Both the position numbers and the translations under genes were made by a program. From Sialis fuliginosa (lineage: Eukaryota; Arthropoda; Insecta; Megaloptera; Sialidae): 64,000 bases of DNA. The notes below the pieces were generated by a model. It was not told the origin of the DNA and ran no database searches. It saw only the letters and a list, made by a program, of their open reading frames with translations. Every line of letters begins with the position of its first letter. Position 1 is the stretch's first letter. Shown here piece by piece: positions 39,669 through 50,715 of this stretch. The stretch lies in NCBI GenBank assembly GCA_961205875.1, contig OY540818.1, positions 16,218,761-16,282,760 on the forward strand, written 5' to 3'.

Positions 39669-40760
39669 TCATTCCGGTTCGGTTTTAATTATTATTGCTG
39701 ATGTAGTGGCAGTGGCAGTGTCGACAACGACGCCCGACGTCGAGGAGTTGCCCGTGTTCTCTAACTCGGAAACGCGCGCCTTCAGGGCCTGTATCACCTC
39801 GTCCTTCTCTCTGCACACAATCTCCAGATTGTTACAATCATTAGCGAGAACTTGCACAAGCGATACGACCCTGCTCCGCGAGTTTTTGTCACAATCTCGA
39901 AGCAGCTCTTCGACTTGCTTCACATACGAAAGCGTTATGTTCTCAGGGGGGCTACTTATTCTTTTCGGTGGGGGGGAAATCGTCGCTACGATTTTAGGTC
40001 CTTCCGGAGCAACATCAGAAAAACTGTCATCTGTATCTGTTGACAGTTCTATCTCTGAGTTATACACTGCTTTGGTTGTTTGCTGCGTAGGTCTAGTTAT
40101 AACCGTCGGTTGTTCGATCAGTTCCTGCGTTCTCGTCGTCTCTTTGGCTATAACAGAAACCTCAGCAGAAACTACCGGACTTGTCGAGGTAGAAGTCGAA
40201 CTAATCGAACCACTATCTTCCTTTCTCGTGTCCGTTACACTGTTAAGATGCTTGTGTCTATATTTCTTATGGCCACTCGTTGCAAGCGCTACATTAGGCT
40301 GGTACGAGTTTTCGTACTTCTCGCTCTCCGAGTGAGGCACGACGCGTTCCGGGTTCTGCAGACGCGGGGGCTCACCCCCACCCCCTCCCCCTCCGACGGG
40401 CGACACCGACTTGTTGTTTTTGTGCTCGTATATCTTGGGGATGTGGTGCGGGTTGGACTCCTGCTTGATCTGGTGGTGCTGCAACGGTAACGAGTTGGCG
40501 GCGGCGGGGTCCAGGTCCTTGGCGAGATGCTGGTAGCCGTTGTGCAGAGGTCTGAACGCGGAGAGAGGCCGCGCGGCTGACCATTGGTCGTACATCGCCG
40601 CGTGGATGTACAGCGGGTCGAGCGCCGCTGCGGACGCGTACAAATAAGCCGCGTACTCGTTCAGTTTTAGCTTCTTCACGGGCAGGTTGAAGCGGTCACC
40701 TTTCATGTGCTCTAGCAGCTCGGCCGGCGAAGGTTTCAGATGATCCATGTCCGGGAACAT
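39669..40760 (-). CDS. Large exon of an unrecognised, probably transcription-regulatory protein
   Basis: A 363-codon GC-rich open frame ending in TAA-side AT-rich DNA, clearly coding by composition. I do not recognise the family. Visible features: an N-terminal segment (residues 11-60) with AELLEHMKGDRFNLPVKKLK and a hydrophobic AAYLYASAAALDPLYIHAAM, polyGly (123-129), a Ser/Thr-rich stretch (184-200), an acidic STDTDDSFSD block (240-249), a predicted helix or coiled coil at about 297-336 (VSLVQVLANDCNNLE then KDEVIQALKARVSELEN), and two SUMO-type sites, IKQE (98-101) and IKTE (358-361). The ATG directly follows an acceptor (ttttttccag), so Met1 may be internal and a DNA-binding domain may lie in upstream exons, possibly beyond the window. 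Coding status is confident; function is open. Confidence 0.8.
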   Translation of the reverse strand: MFPDMDHLKPSPAELLEHMKGDRFNLPVKKLKLNEYAAYLYASAAALDPLYIHAAMYDQWSAARPLSAFRPLHNGYQHLAKDLDPAAANSLPLQHHQIKQESNPHHIPKIYEHKNNKSVSPVGGGGGGGEPPRLQNPERVVPHSESEKYENSYQPNVALATSGHKKYRHKHLNSVTDTRKEDSGSISSTSTSTSPVVSAEVSVIAKETTRTQELIEQPTVITRPTQQTTKAVYNSEIELSTDTDDSFSDVAPEGPKIVATISPPPKRISSPPENITLSYVKQVEELLRDCDKNSRSRVVSLVQVLANDCNNLEIVCREKDEVIQALKARVSELENTGNSSTSGVVVDTATATTSAIIIKTEPE

Positions 40761-41316
40761 CTGGAAAAAACAATTAAACTTACAATTTCTATTATGTCTA
40801 TCTTCGTATACAGTCTATACAGCTTATAATAGTATCATTCTACAAAGGAAAGTGTGTTTTCTTAACATTCTATTTTTATATGCATTTTTTTTTGTAGAAA
40901 ATAATCGACGTATTAGAAAAAAAAAGTTTTATATACAAGTTGTAGAGAATATTGTTATCTTTAATTTATGTTCTACTCATTTTAAAAAAAATGTTCAAGA
41001 AATGAATCATTTTTTAAAATTATATTTCAAATGGTTCACGCCAGAAAAAAATGTTTATAATAAAAGTTGTAGCGAACCTCATTTTCTATAATTTATATCC
41101 TATTCATTTTTTCATAAAAATGTACCTTTTTAAAGATAATGTTTATTTATAATTTACTATAAACAACTGATTGCAAATTATACATATTGTTGTTAATTCG
41201 TATCCCGATACATTTGAATAATAAAATCGATTATTTCTGAAATCCCAAATTATGTCCTAATATTATATCATGTTTTTTATTTTTTATATTTATGTTTATT
41301 TCCCTAACGAAAAGTA

Positions 41317-41574
41317 TTAACAACTACAAAAATTCTGTGCTGGCCATAGCAGTTCATTTATATTAATTATACAGGTCGTATTAATCAGTTCAAATACTGC
41401 AAAACCCACAGGTTGGTAACCGCCATGACGAAGTAAACTAACAACTCTGAGTTCAATATATCTACACGCTGTAATTTCGAACATACATATAAGATATTTT
41501 AATATCTTTCCAATACAAACAGAATCGTCGTCGTTCAATTTCAAATACAGGTATTTTCCGATTTCCTTTTTCAA
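41317..41574 (-). pseudogene. Possible protein fragment, unrecognised
   Basis: 85 codons with no stop in AT-rich DNA. Parts read more like protein than its surroundings: LKLNDDDSVCIGKILKYLIC and VSLLRHGGYQPVGFAVFELI. It has no flanking splice consensus, and I recognise no family. It could be a decayed fragment of a transposon protein or a chance open frame. Confidence 0.25.
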
Positions 41575-42739
41575 TTTAACATCCTACTCTGCTTCTTCTT
41601 CTTCTTATGTCAACTGCACCCCCACGCCCCCTCCAGCTTGTGTAATATCAAGCTCAACAAATACAGATATATTTAGAGTTGTTATCAATTTGACAGCACG
41701 TTTTCCATAAAACGTCTAAAATTCAACAATATTTTTTTGTGTTGCGGACGTTTTCCAATTTATTACTTTCTTTTGATGTTAAGTATACAGTTATACAGTG
41801 TGTCTTCTTTAAGTCGAATACAAAACGAAGAAAATCTATAGAAATACCGTACAGTAGGGTCTCTTTTTATACGGATTTGAAGTTACGCGGTGAAATTCTT
41901 CATGCAAATTCAGGGATTTCCCATTTCGGAGAGTGGGATATCAAATGAAAGCTCACAATTTAAAGAATTTAAATATGTAAACGTTTTATGTTATTAATAA
42001 AATATTCGTTTAACAAGAAAAACAGAAGCTAGAAGGAAGTGATTGGACATAATATGACAACCGTCAACTATGTTCAAATTCGTATACCTGAGACCTCAAA
42101 GAACTTAAAAAGTCAAGGTGCCAGTCGGTATTTGGGTGCAATTTTTTTAAAGCGCGAAAAGACCCTACAAAAGGAAAAACATGTTTTTTTAAATCAAATC
42201 ATTATTGTATCATCATTAGACCTTTCCGTTTAAAAAAGGCCCTTACACTCATAACTGTAACTCTACTCATTTATTTGTGTGTTTTATTTGGGTGTTTTCA
42301 ATCATGAAAATGTACACTTTAAAACTAATATTATCATATTAAAAAAAAAATATTTATAATTTTCCAACGAATGTTAACAATATGGTATACTTCAATTTTA
42401 AGATTATTACCGGTAACCCACCTTTATTTTAATTAACAACTATGTGCGTTTTTCTAATCTGCGCGCTCATATTGCCCTGTGTTAATTGCCCCCAATAAAA
42501 TTAAATAAATAAAATTGAAAAATAAACTTATTTTATATCAATTTCTTGTGTATTATTTTCGTGATTTCTCAGAAACTTTTTAAATCAAATTTTCGGCCTA
42601 TTCTAATTGATAGATTTGGTTTTACGCAGTTTTAGAAAATTATAGAACGTCTTTTTTTTAGCTATTTTTTATATGCAGTTTTTTGTGGAACGTATCTACC
42701 GCGTAAAAAGGAACCATACTGTCACTGTACTAAAATGCC

Positions 42740-43545
42740 AACATGTATGTGGCTGATTCTCAAAAAAAGTAGAAAAATGATTTTGTTATATTGTGTGTTT
42801 TTTTTTTTTAATAATGTACAATTTCCTTCGTAAATATAATAAAACATAGGGTAATTTTCTGAAGGGTTATAGTGGTCCCCAATATTTTGACTTTAAAGGG
42901 GGTTAAAACAAAAATTCAAAAGTGAGGATATGATAGCTTAGTGTATTAGTGAGGGAATGATCACTTTGTGAGGGAATGACGAGCGAAAATGTAAATTTGG
43001 ATAATAATACTTTAAAACAATTTCAACAATACACTTTAACACTCAGCCCTTTCGCCATATTTATTTTTTAATGTCAGTATTGCCACATTATAAAAACAAT
43101 AACACTGCGTTCAGATAGATTTACAATTACGGTCTAATTTCACTGTTACAGAAATTGTGAGGGAATGATTCGTTTTTTAAGGACATACTTGTAAATTTAT
43201 TTTCTGTTTTTTTTTTTCTGTTTGTGTTTTACTTACTGTTGTACATTTTTAAATAGAGAATATTGTTATAAATGAATAAATAATAAGTTATTAAACACAT
43301 TCTAGAAAACTTTTCGAAACAAATTAGATTTGTATTTAAATTTGGTGGTTGGGACACAGTGAGGGAATGATTTTTGAGGTATAAATTTTAATATATTTTT
43401 AACTGAAATAAAATTAATATACAATTTGGTACACCTAGTGATGTAGTTTCATAAGAGAATCTCCTTAACTTTAATTTTCGATCTCGTTTTATAGAAATCA
43501 GAAAGGACAACAATTTAGATTTTTTTTGAGAATCAGCCATGTATT
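42740..43545. mobile_element. Inverted-end element with a repeated 12-mer
   Basis: Left ggctgattctcaaaaaaagt, right tttttttgagaatcagcc. Inside, GTGAGGGAATGA occurs exactly four times in the same orientation (42949, 42968, 43157, 43359), separated by AT-rich DNA. No long open frame. Likely a non-autonomous DNA transposon; target duplication not resolved. Confidence 0.65.
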
Positions 43546-43770
43546 GATGTCGAAATGTACACGCAGTATATTTTAATAAATCCCGTCGAGAAATGCGGGG
43601 GAGAATTCCGCCGCCTCTTAATGAATGGTTCCAGGTTATAAAACGTTATCATCGAAGAAAGTTTTATGGCATTAGTTTTACGAGCGGAGACGAAACACTG
43701 CGATTGGTCGACAGACGATCAAATAGAGGAGACATGATAGCGATTTGAACAACTTCAAGAAGCGACGACA

Positions 43771-43797
43771 CTTCTCTCTCTCTCTCTCTCTCTCTCT
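43771..43797. repeat. (TC)n microsatellite
   Basis: About thirteen TC units, followed by tgtcacgtcaccg. Confidence 0.9.
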
Positions 43798-43897
43798 GTC
43801 ACGTCACCGCGGCTATTACACATCAAAAAACAAACATATTTTTATGTATTTAATATTTGCGATAACATTGTGTAAATATTTTTGAATAAAAATACTA

Positions 43898-44269
43898 AGG
43901 TACTGGCACCAGTTTATAATCTATAGACACTTAACTGTAAAACAGCTTAATTTGATAGCAATCGACCAATGGATGCCAAAATGGTGGATATTTAAACTTA
44001 TTATTATTATATTATCATAGCATCTGCTTTAAATTGTTTATAATTTTACCATTCTTTATTTTATAATGTTTGTGTCGTAATACTTATCATTTTGTAATCA
44101 TTAGCAAGTGTCCATCACTGGGTGCCCATGGAGAAAAAACATAAACAAAATAAAAGGCTATAATTTAAAAAAATTATATTTGCGGACATTGGTACTTATT
44201 TTATTAGTAACATGAGTTTAATCCCAAAAAAAACAGTATTAATACGATCAAGACTGGCACCCAGTACCT
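43898..44269 (+). mobile_element. TA-type MITE family, copy D (complete)
   Basis: AGGTACTGGCACCAGT on the left and ACTGGCACCCAGTACCT on the right, flanked by TA on both sides (43896-43897 and 44270-44271). This is one of the two intact copies and defines the family ends. A TA duplication points to the Tc1/mariner group or a related group. Confidence 0.85.
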
Positions 44270-46008
44270 TATTTACTTTAGAACACGATCCTTTCATATA
44301 AATCAATAAATTCACAACTTTATATTTATTTGCAAATAATAATTTGAAATCTCGAAAAATGTAATATACATGATGATCTACTTTTAATTATTTTAATGTA
44401 GTTGCTGAATTGTTCATTTTGGCTTCTGAAAATCCCACGTATCATTTTATCTCAATGTCAACAAAAAACACCGGTTGATTCGATTTATTTTCATCTTACA
44501 CAAAAATTTCATCATCTGCGTGTGTTGCTAAAGACATTTCTGGCATTCTCGAACATTGTCAGTTTTAATTAGGGCCTTGATTAATGTCGCACGACACAAA
44601 GAACATACAACAATGTGTAAACGTCCACGGGCGCAGCCACACAAACAAACGTCTTCGATAGAGGGAGGGCGTTATATTTTGCTTCCTCGCAATATCGAAG
44701 ATACGAGAAGCTTTATGATAATTTACCATATCGCTCCACGAGTCATTGACGTATCATTCAGATTTTAAAATAAATATCAATTGTTTTGAATTATAAAATT
44801 AATTAATAATAAATGTTGCTTCCTCACAATATCGAAGATACGAGAAGCTTTGTGATCGTTTCAGATTGAGACAAAAAAAAATGTTCTCCGATTTCAAAAT
44901 TTTAAATTGATCTTTCCGTTTCACGTTAAGGTAAACACTTTTCGTTCCGTGTCTGTCTGTCTGTGTGTCCGTCCGTCCGTCTGTCCCCTGAATCCTTGTC
45001 ACACGCATAACTCATGAACCACTGAACCGATATTATTGAAACTTGGTCGGATGGTTGGGTTTGGTTAAGGACAGTCCTATTTAAAATCATCAAAATCGTG
45101 TGTAAGGGGGAGGGGTGACATCCCAAAATATTTATTTTTACAAGATATCTCAAGAACGACACATGTTACGTAAAATTTTTAAAGAATAATAATAGATAGA
45201 TAGATAAATAGATGTATTGATATATTAACTGTCATTTCGACGTTTTAAATGTCATTTTGGCATTTTTAATGTCATTTTGACGTTTTAAATATCATTTTGA
45301 CGTTTGCATAAATTTAGATTTAGATTGAATTGTTAAAAAATTAAAAATATACGAAAAAATATTAAGGTGCGTTTTAAGAAAACTTTCGAACTAATATTTT
45401 TTAGTAAAATTTATATAAACACTATCGGTTTTTATTTAAATTGTTGAATAATTAACTACCTTTGGTGAATTTAGCACGAGGAAGCAGTGTGCATTTACTT
45501 GGCAAATGTTTTTTATTTTTGTTTATAAATATTAGAGTGCACATATCGGCTAATATATTTACTAGAATATAATCAAGGTTTTTTGTGTGTGTGACATTTA
45601 TATATACAATTAACCCCATTTGTATAATAACAAGAATGTTAACGCAATGTTAACATCAATGTTGTTATTTCGACTTGATGTAAATAGCTTAAAAAAGTTG
45701 ACTTTTTTATGGCGAGTTCTTAAAAGCTGTGAGTTCGAATCCCACGCAAGCGTGTTATAGATATGAATAGAAATTCTTTGCAGAGTGTTTTCCAACTTGT
45801 GGTTTGTGGGATTCAGACAAATATTAATTGTGTGTAAATTTATTTGAGACAAATAATAAATGTCAAATATAACAAGAGAAAATTAATGGTTGGTCTGAAA
45901 ATGGTCCAAATAATTTTTCGAAATTATTTTTCCTGGGACGAGCAGGTAGTTTTGCATACATATTCCAAATTTCAACTTAATCAGTCTAGCAGTTCTTAAG
46001 TTACGTTA
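44270..46008. other. Repeat-rich noncoding region
   Basis: Contains an inverse fragment of the 37.5 kb sequence (44725-44815), a dispersed repeat (44861-45530) with CTGT/CCGT tetranucleotides (44955-44990), and a short tandem run of an 'atgtcattttgacgtttt' unit (45230-45310). A tRNA-like B-box (agttcgaatccc) lies at about 45730. No gene. Confidence 0.6.
44861..45530 (+). repeat. Dispersed repeat, inverse copy at 55036-55708
   Basis: Words such as cataactcatgaaccactga, cttggtcggatggttgggtt and gaatttagcacgaggaagca recur reverse-complemented and in order at 55036-55708. Shorter relatives lie at 6420-6750, 47091-47345 and 48112-48240. The minus-strand open frames here are repeat-derived. Confidence 0.75.
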
Positions 46009-46340
46009 AGGTACTGGCACTAGTCTTGGACAATATCCCAGTGTTGGACACTTGTTTAAATCTAATGTACTAAATAAGAAATATTTGTTGATATCTGATT
46101 ACTGTCATTGCTGAATCATAATCTATAGAAACAGGTTAATTTATAGACAATCGGCCAATAGGTGTCAAAATGGTGGATATTTAAACTAACTATTAGTATA
46201 ATCTATTTATTAATTATTATATTATCACAGCATCTGCTTTACATTGTTTCTAATTTTACTATTGTTTATTTTATAACTTTTGTAATCATTAGCAAGTTTC
46301 CATCACTGATTGTGAGTGCCCATTACTAGACATAAACAAA
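46009..46340 (+). mobile_element. TA-type MITE family, copy E (truncated)
   Basis: Begins AGGTACTGGCACTAGTCTTG after TA. Follows the family to the catcactg...cattact region, then breaks off. Confidence 0.75.
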
Positions 46341-49054
46341 TTTTTGCTTCTGAACGACTTCAACATTGTATAAAATATCTAATAATAGACATTACTATAA
46401 TATATCCAGAATCCGCCACCTGCAGTTCAGAGCATTATCCCGTTTTTTAATTTGTTGTTCTGTTTTCGAAAAAACGACTACACGATACAAAGACAAAACC
46501 ATCTTGTCTCTGTCTGTCTCTCTCACTCTCTCTCTCACACACCGTTTCATGTTTGTTAGGTTATTCGTGAGGTGGTGGGATTGTCAACAAATAATTATAG
46601 GTACATAATAAATAACATTGTAAGTAGATTATATTTGATGACAACTTAGTAAACAAATGTCTATCTTAATTAAGAATACAACATTGAAATAGATTTAATA
46701 ACTTTATTTTCGTCCATCCAAAGAGAGAAATGCTTTCTATTTGTTTTTGAAAATTTATGTTTAGATTATTCAGAAGTTCACAAGACCATAATAAAATAAA
46801 GTCCAGTATTATAAAGAATATTTACTAGCTGATAGATATATGTTTAGTTTCGTATTTGTACGCTAGATGTCTACGCCAAAAAACTATAACCTATAATTCG
46901 TATAAATATCACACTCTTATAAATTTTCGGGATAAAAAGTAGCCTATGTCCATCCTCAGGATGCAAGCTATCTTTCTACCAAATTTCGTCAAGATCGGTT
47001 CAGCGGTTTAGTTGTGAAAAGGTAACAAACAGATAGACACATAGATATGGATTTGTCTTGGAATTTAATTTCTTGTTATATATTATACATATCGAAGATA
47101 CGAGAAGTTTTGTGATCGTTTAAAAACTTTTAACTTGATCTTTCCATTTCAGGTTAAAAAGTCTATCTGTCCCCTGAATCCTTGTACACGCATAACTCAT
47201 GAATGACTGTACAGATATTAATGAAACTTGGTTGGTTGGTTGGGTCTGGTTTGAGGACGGTTCCGTTTCAAAATTATTAAAATTGTGTAAATTGTTCAAT
47301 AATTAACTATCTTTGATGAATTTAGCACGAGGAAGTATTGACAGATGTTTTACTAATAAAATAAAAAAAATTCGGCACCCCTTTTTAAAAATTTTGCACC
47401 GCGGGTTTGCGCCTATGTACAACGACGGCCCTGAATACAAACGGGAAACGAATGATGCGAGAAGATAAACAACACATCACGACCGGTGTGACGCGGACGC
47501 GATGCTCCTTACAGCATCAAATAGTGCACTTGTTGTTGTTCTTGTTATCTCCGTGGGCTCGCTTTTTTGCATATCAAACAAGTTCATAAACACATACTTA
47601 TACCTACATACATTCATACCGTATGTCTGTATGTATATTAGAGATGGGAAAAATGAGTCTTTTTAGTGACTCGAGTCATTTGAATCAGTTCAGTAATAAG
47701 AATCGTTCTTACTGATTCGTTCAGTGAAAAATTGAAGACTTTTTCTTTAGCTTACAAACTGTACTTTATGAAATTTCTGCTAGAACTTATTAAAAAAAAA
47801 AGTCAAAACCAAATAATTAATAATTGATGACCTTTTTTTTTGTTCCAAACATAAAATTTGTATACTTTTTTTTTGCTCACATAAAAAATTTGTTTATATA
47901 CCTACTGTAATTATTGTACATTATACTAATCTTTTCTTTTATATTTTACAATATAATAAAAAGAAGAACGATTCTTTTTTAAAATACTGACTCGAGTCGA
48001 TTCGTTCACCGAAAAGAATCATTCAGTCGAAAACAGTCGAAACTGTTAATTTTAATTAGTAGGTATACATATTTTTTAAGTCCTTTTTTGATTTGTCGGA
48101 GTTAGGCCCCAACATACATAAAAAACATCTGCCAAGTAAATGCACAGTGCTTCCTCGTGCTAAATTCATCAAATGTAGTTAATTATTGAACAATTTAAAT
48201 AAAAACCGATAAAATATTCAGATGAACTGCCTGCCAACCGAATAGGTGTATATTTGTCGAAGTTATGCTCGAAAATAGATATATACAACCGAATTGAAAA
48301 CCCCGGTTCAAAATTGACCGATTAGGACGTGGCTTACACCCAGATACCAACAATCACTTCCAGAAGTTGTATTAACGATTTACATAAATAAGTTGTATGA
48401 TACATTTTCTTTTTTACTTCCATGTTCTGAAAGAATTGGAAGTATTGTAATACCGTCAAAATTCGTGTTTGAGATAAGAGACATTAGAAAACTAATATTT
48501 ATAATACAAATGTGAGTTTTATTTCTAACAAATCTCATTGAAATTTTGTATATATTAAAAATTATTTAAAAAGATATTAAAGAACATCGTGTATGGTCCT
48601 CCATACCGATATTTACTATTTTGGTATTATTTTTTGTATAAATCACCATTACAAGAATTTGTTTTTGTTATGTTTTGGTTTTAATTAATTACATTGAAAA
48701 TAAAAGGTCCCGCGCTGTTTTAATGATTAATTGTTTTTTGTGTGTAATTCTATTATCTGCACTGACAGAGACAAATTATATGTTAATTAATTAATTCTAA
48801 TGTATTGAATAACTCGCAGATAATGTTTATTATTAATAAAACAAAACACATAATTCTCTTTATAATTCGCGTGATGTATATAAAAATACTGTGAGGGTTT
48901 TGCGTTCTTTGTTAGGTTGTTTATAAGGGCATTAAGGAAGAATGGGAGATACAATCGGAGACAAAAGTAGCTAAATTTTAAAATTCACAAATATCTGTAT
49001 CTTTTTATCAAAAAAATGTCAGTTTTCGATTATAATTAAATTGAAATCAATATA
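46341..49054. other. Repeat-rich noncoding region
   Basis: Includes a tail-type repeat around 46930-47040 (aagatcggttcagcggttta), dispersed-repeat fragments (47091-47345 and 48112-48240), and a hAT-like stretch (about 47637-48045) starting tagagatgggaaaaatgagt with clustered gactcgagtc words. No gene was recognised. The 60-80 codon open frames lack protein-like composition. Confidence 0.55.
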
Positions 49055-49567
49055 AGGTACTAGCACCAGCCTTGGATATGACCCTAGTAATGGCTATTTT
49101 TTAATTAAATGTACTGAATTAGAAATATTTGTTGATATTTGATTACTATCGTTTCTGAATATGAATCTATATACACACATTTAACTGTCTTACAGCGCGA
49201 TTTGATAAAAATCGGTCATTAGGTGTCAAAATGGTGGACATTTAAACTAATTATTAGTATAATTTATTTATTACTTATATTGTTTCAAATTTTATATCTT
49301 TTGTGTCGTATAGTACTTATCATTTTGTAATCATTAGCAAATGTCCATCACTGTGGGCTCATTACTGGTTTTACTTTATCCATTACTGGAGAAAAAACAT
49401 AAACAAAATAAAAGGTTATAATTTAAAAAAAAACACTATATTTGCGGACTTTGGTTATTAAATTGATTAAATAAAGAGTTACTTGTTTTATTAGTAACAT
49501 GAGTTCAAGAGAATCACAAAAACAGTAAATCTTGCTCTTATAGCGGCCATAACTGGTGCCAGTACCT
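49055..49567 (+). mobile_element. TA-type MITE family, copy F (complete, 513 bp)
   Basis: AGGTACTAGCACCAGC on the left and ACTGGTGCCAGTACCT on the right, with TA on both sides (49053-49054 and 49568-49569). Confidence 0.85.
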
Positions 49568-50204
49568 TATTTCGTAAACGGCTCGGTAAATCAATTTAAT
49601 ATTTTGTTTACTGCTTTAGAATGTTAATGAGAACATTCTCAGCAATTTTCATGCATTTGATAATATTTTCAGAGTACTCCCATCCCTCCTTAATTAATTA
49701 AAATTTCCATCAAGCATTTCTTCTTTCACCCTAAGACTGAATAGTTATAAACAAAGTAAAGACCTGCTATTTTTTTAATTAAAAAATACTGTTCTAGCGT
49801 TTTCTTGATCATAGAAACGCCTACGGCATTGCGTATGAAAGTACCTACAGCTACCTACTATACATTTCAAGAACTAAATCTCTTCGATATTTGTAGAAAA
49901 GTGCGTACAAAGGCACAAAGCAGGCCTGCTTTTAATCAACATCTCCTCTTCACTGACAATACGACAATGCTGTGTGCCCCCTCACGATTATATGTTTGAA
50001 GTACATACTACTGCACATTCACTGCCTTCGGTAGAGGGGGGAAGGGGGGAGGGGGGGGGGCTCTCTTTCTCTCTCAAGTAATACCGTGAAATGGAATCAA
50101 AGTGCGAATATGTATAATGAGTTCTTTTTTTTCATTTGATGTATATTTTATTTTATATTTACAGTTAAATATTAAAAATCGAATTCTATGAAAAAGTATA
50201 GGTA
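49568..50204. other. Spacer between two opposite TA-type MITEs
   Basis: AT-rich. Holds a G-rich run (50030-50060) and a 64-codon open frame (49805-49999) with no recognised similarity. Confidence 0.5.
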
Positions 50205-50715
50205 AGGTACTCGCACCAGTTATGGCCGCTATAAGAGCAAGCAACTCATGTTACTAATTTGTCATGTTACTAGTAACTCTTTATTTAATCAATTTAATTA
50301 CCAAAGTCCGCAAACATAGTGTTTTTTTTTAATTATAGCCTTTTATTTTGTTCATGTTTTTTCTCCAGTAATGGATAAAGTAAAACCAGTAATGAGCACG
50401 CAGTGATGGACACTTGCTAATGATTACAAAATGATAAGTAATACGACACAAAAGATATTAAAGAAAGAATCGTCAAATTTGAAACAATATAAAGCAGTTG
50501 CTACGATAATATAATAATTAATAAATAAATTATACCAATAATTAGTTTAAATGTCCACCATTTTGAAACATATTGGCCGATTGTCATCAAATCACGCGGT
50601 AAGACAGTTAAATGTATATAGATTAATATTCAGAAGTGGTAGTGTTCAAATATCAACAAATATTTCTAATTCAGTACATTTAATTAAAAAATAGCCATTA
50701 CTGGGGCCAGTACCT
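50205..50715 (-). mobile_element. TA-type MITE family, copy G (511 bp)
   Basis: Opposite orientation to copy F, 637 bp downstream of it. The left end is AGGTACTCGCACCAGT, preceded by TA. The right end is GGGCCAGTACCT, followed by GA, so the right target base has changed. Confidence 0.82.

Larger units (their letters stand above)
40761..43897. other. AT-rich region upstream of the 39.7 kb exon
   Basis: Probably intron of that gene. It holds an 85-codon minus-strand open frame of uncertain nature (41317-41574), an inverted-end element (42740-43545) and a (TC)n run (43771-43797). No exon with both splice borders was recognised. Confidence 0.5.

Noticed and set aside
39706..40584. Several open frames on both strands over the 39.7 kb exon, including a 209-codon plus-strand frame
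   Set aside because: The minus frame is the longest, has balanced composition with coiled-coil and SUMO-type motifs, and starts at a splice acceptor. The plus frames are Ser/Thr/Val-rich mirror translations.
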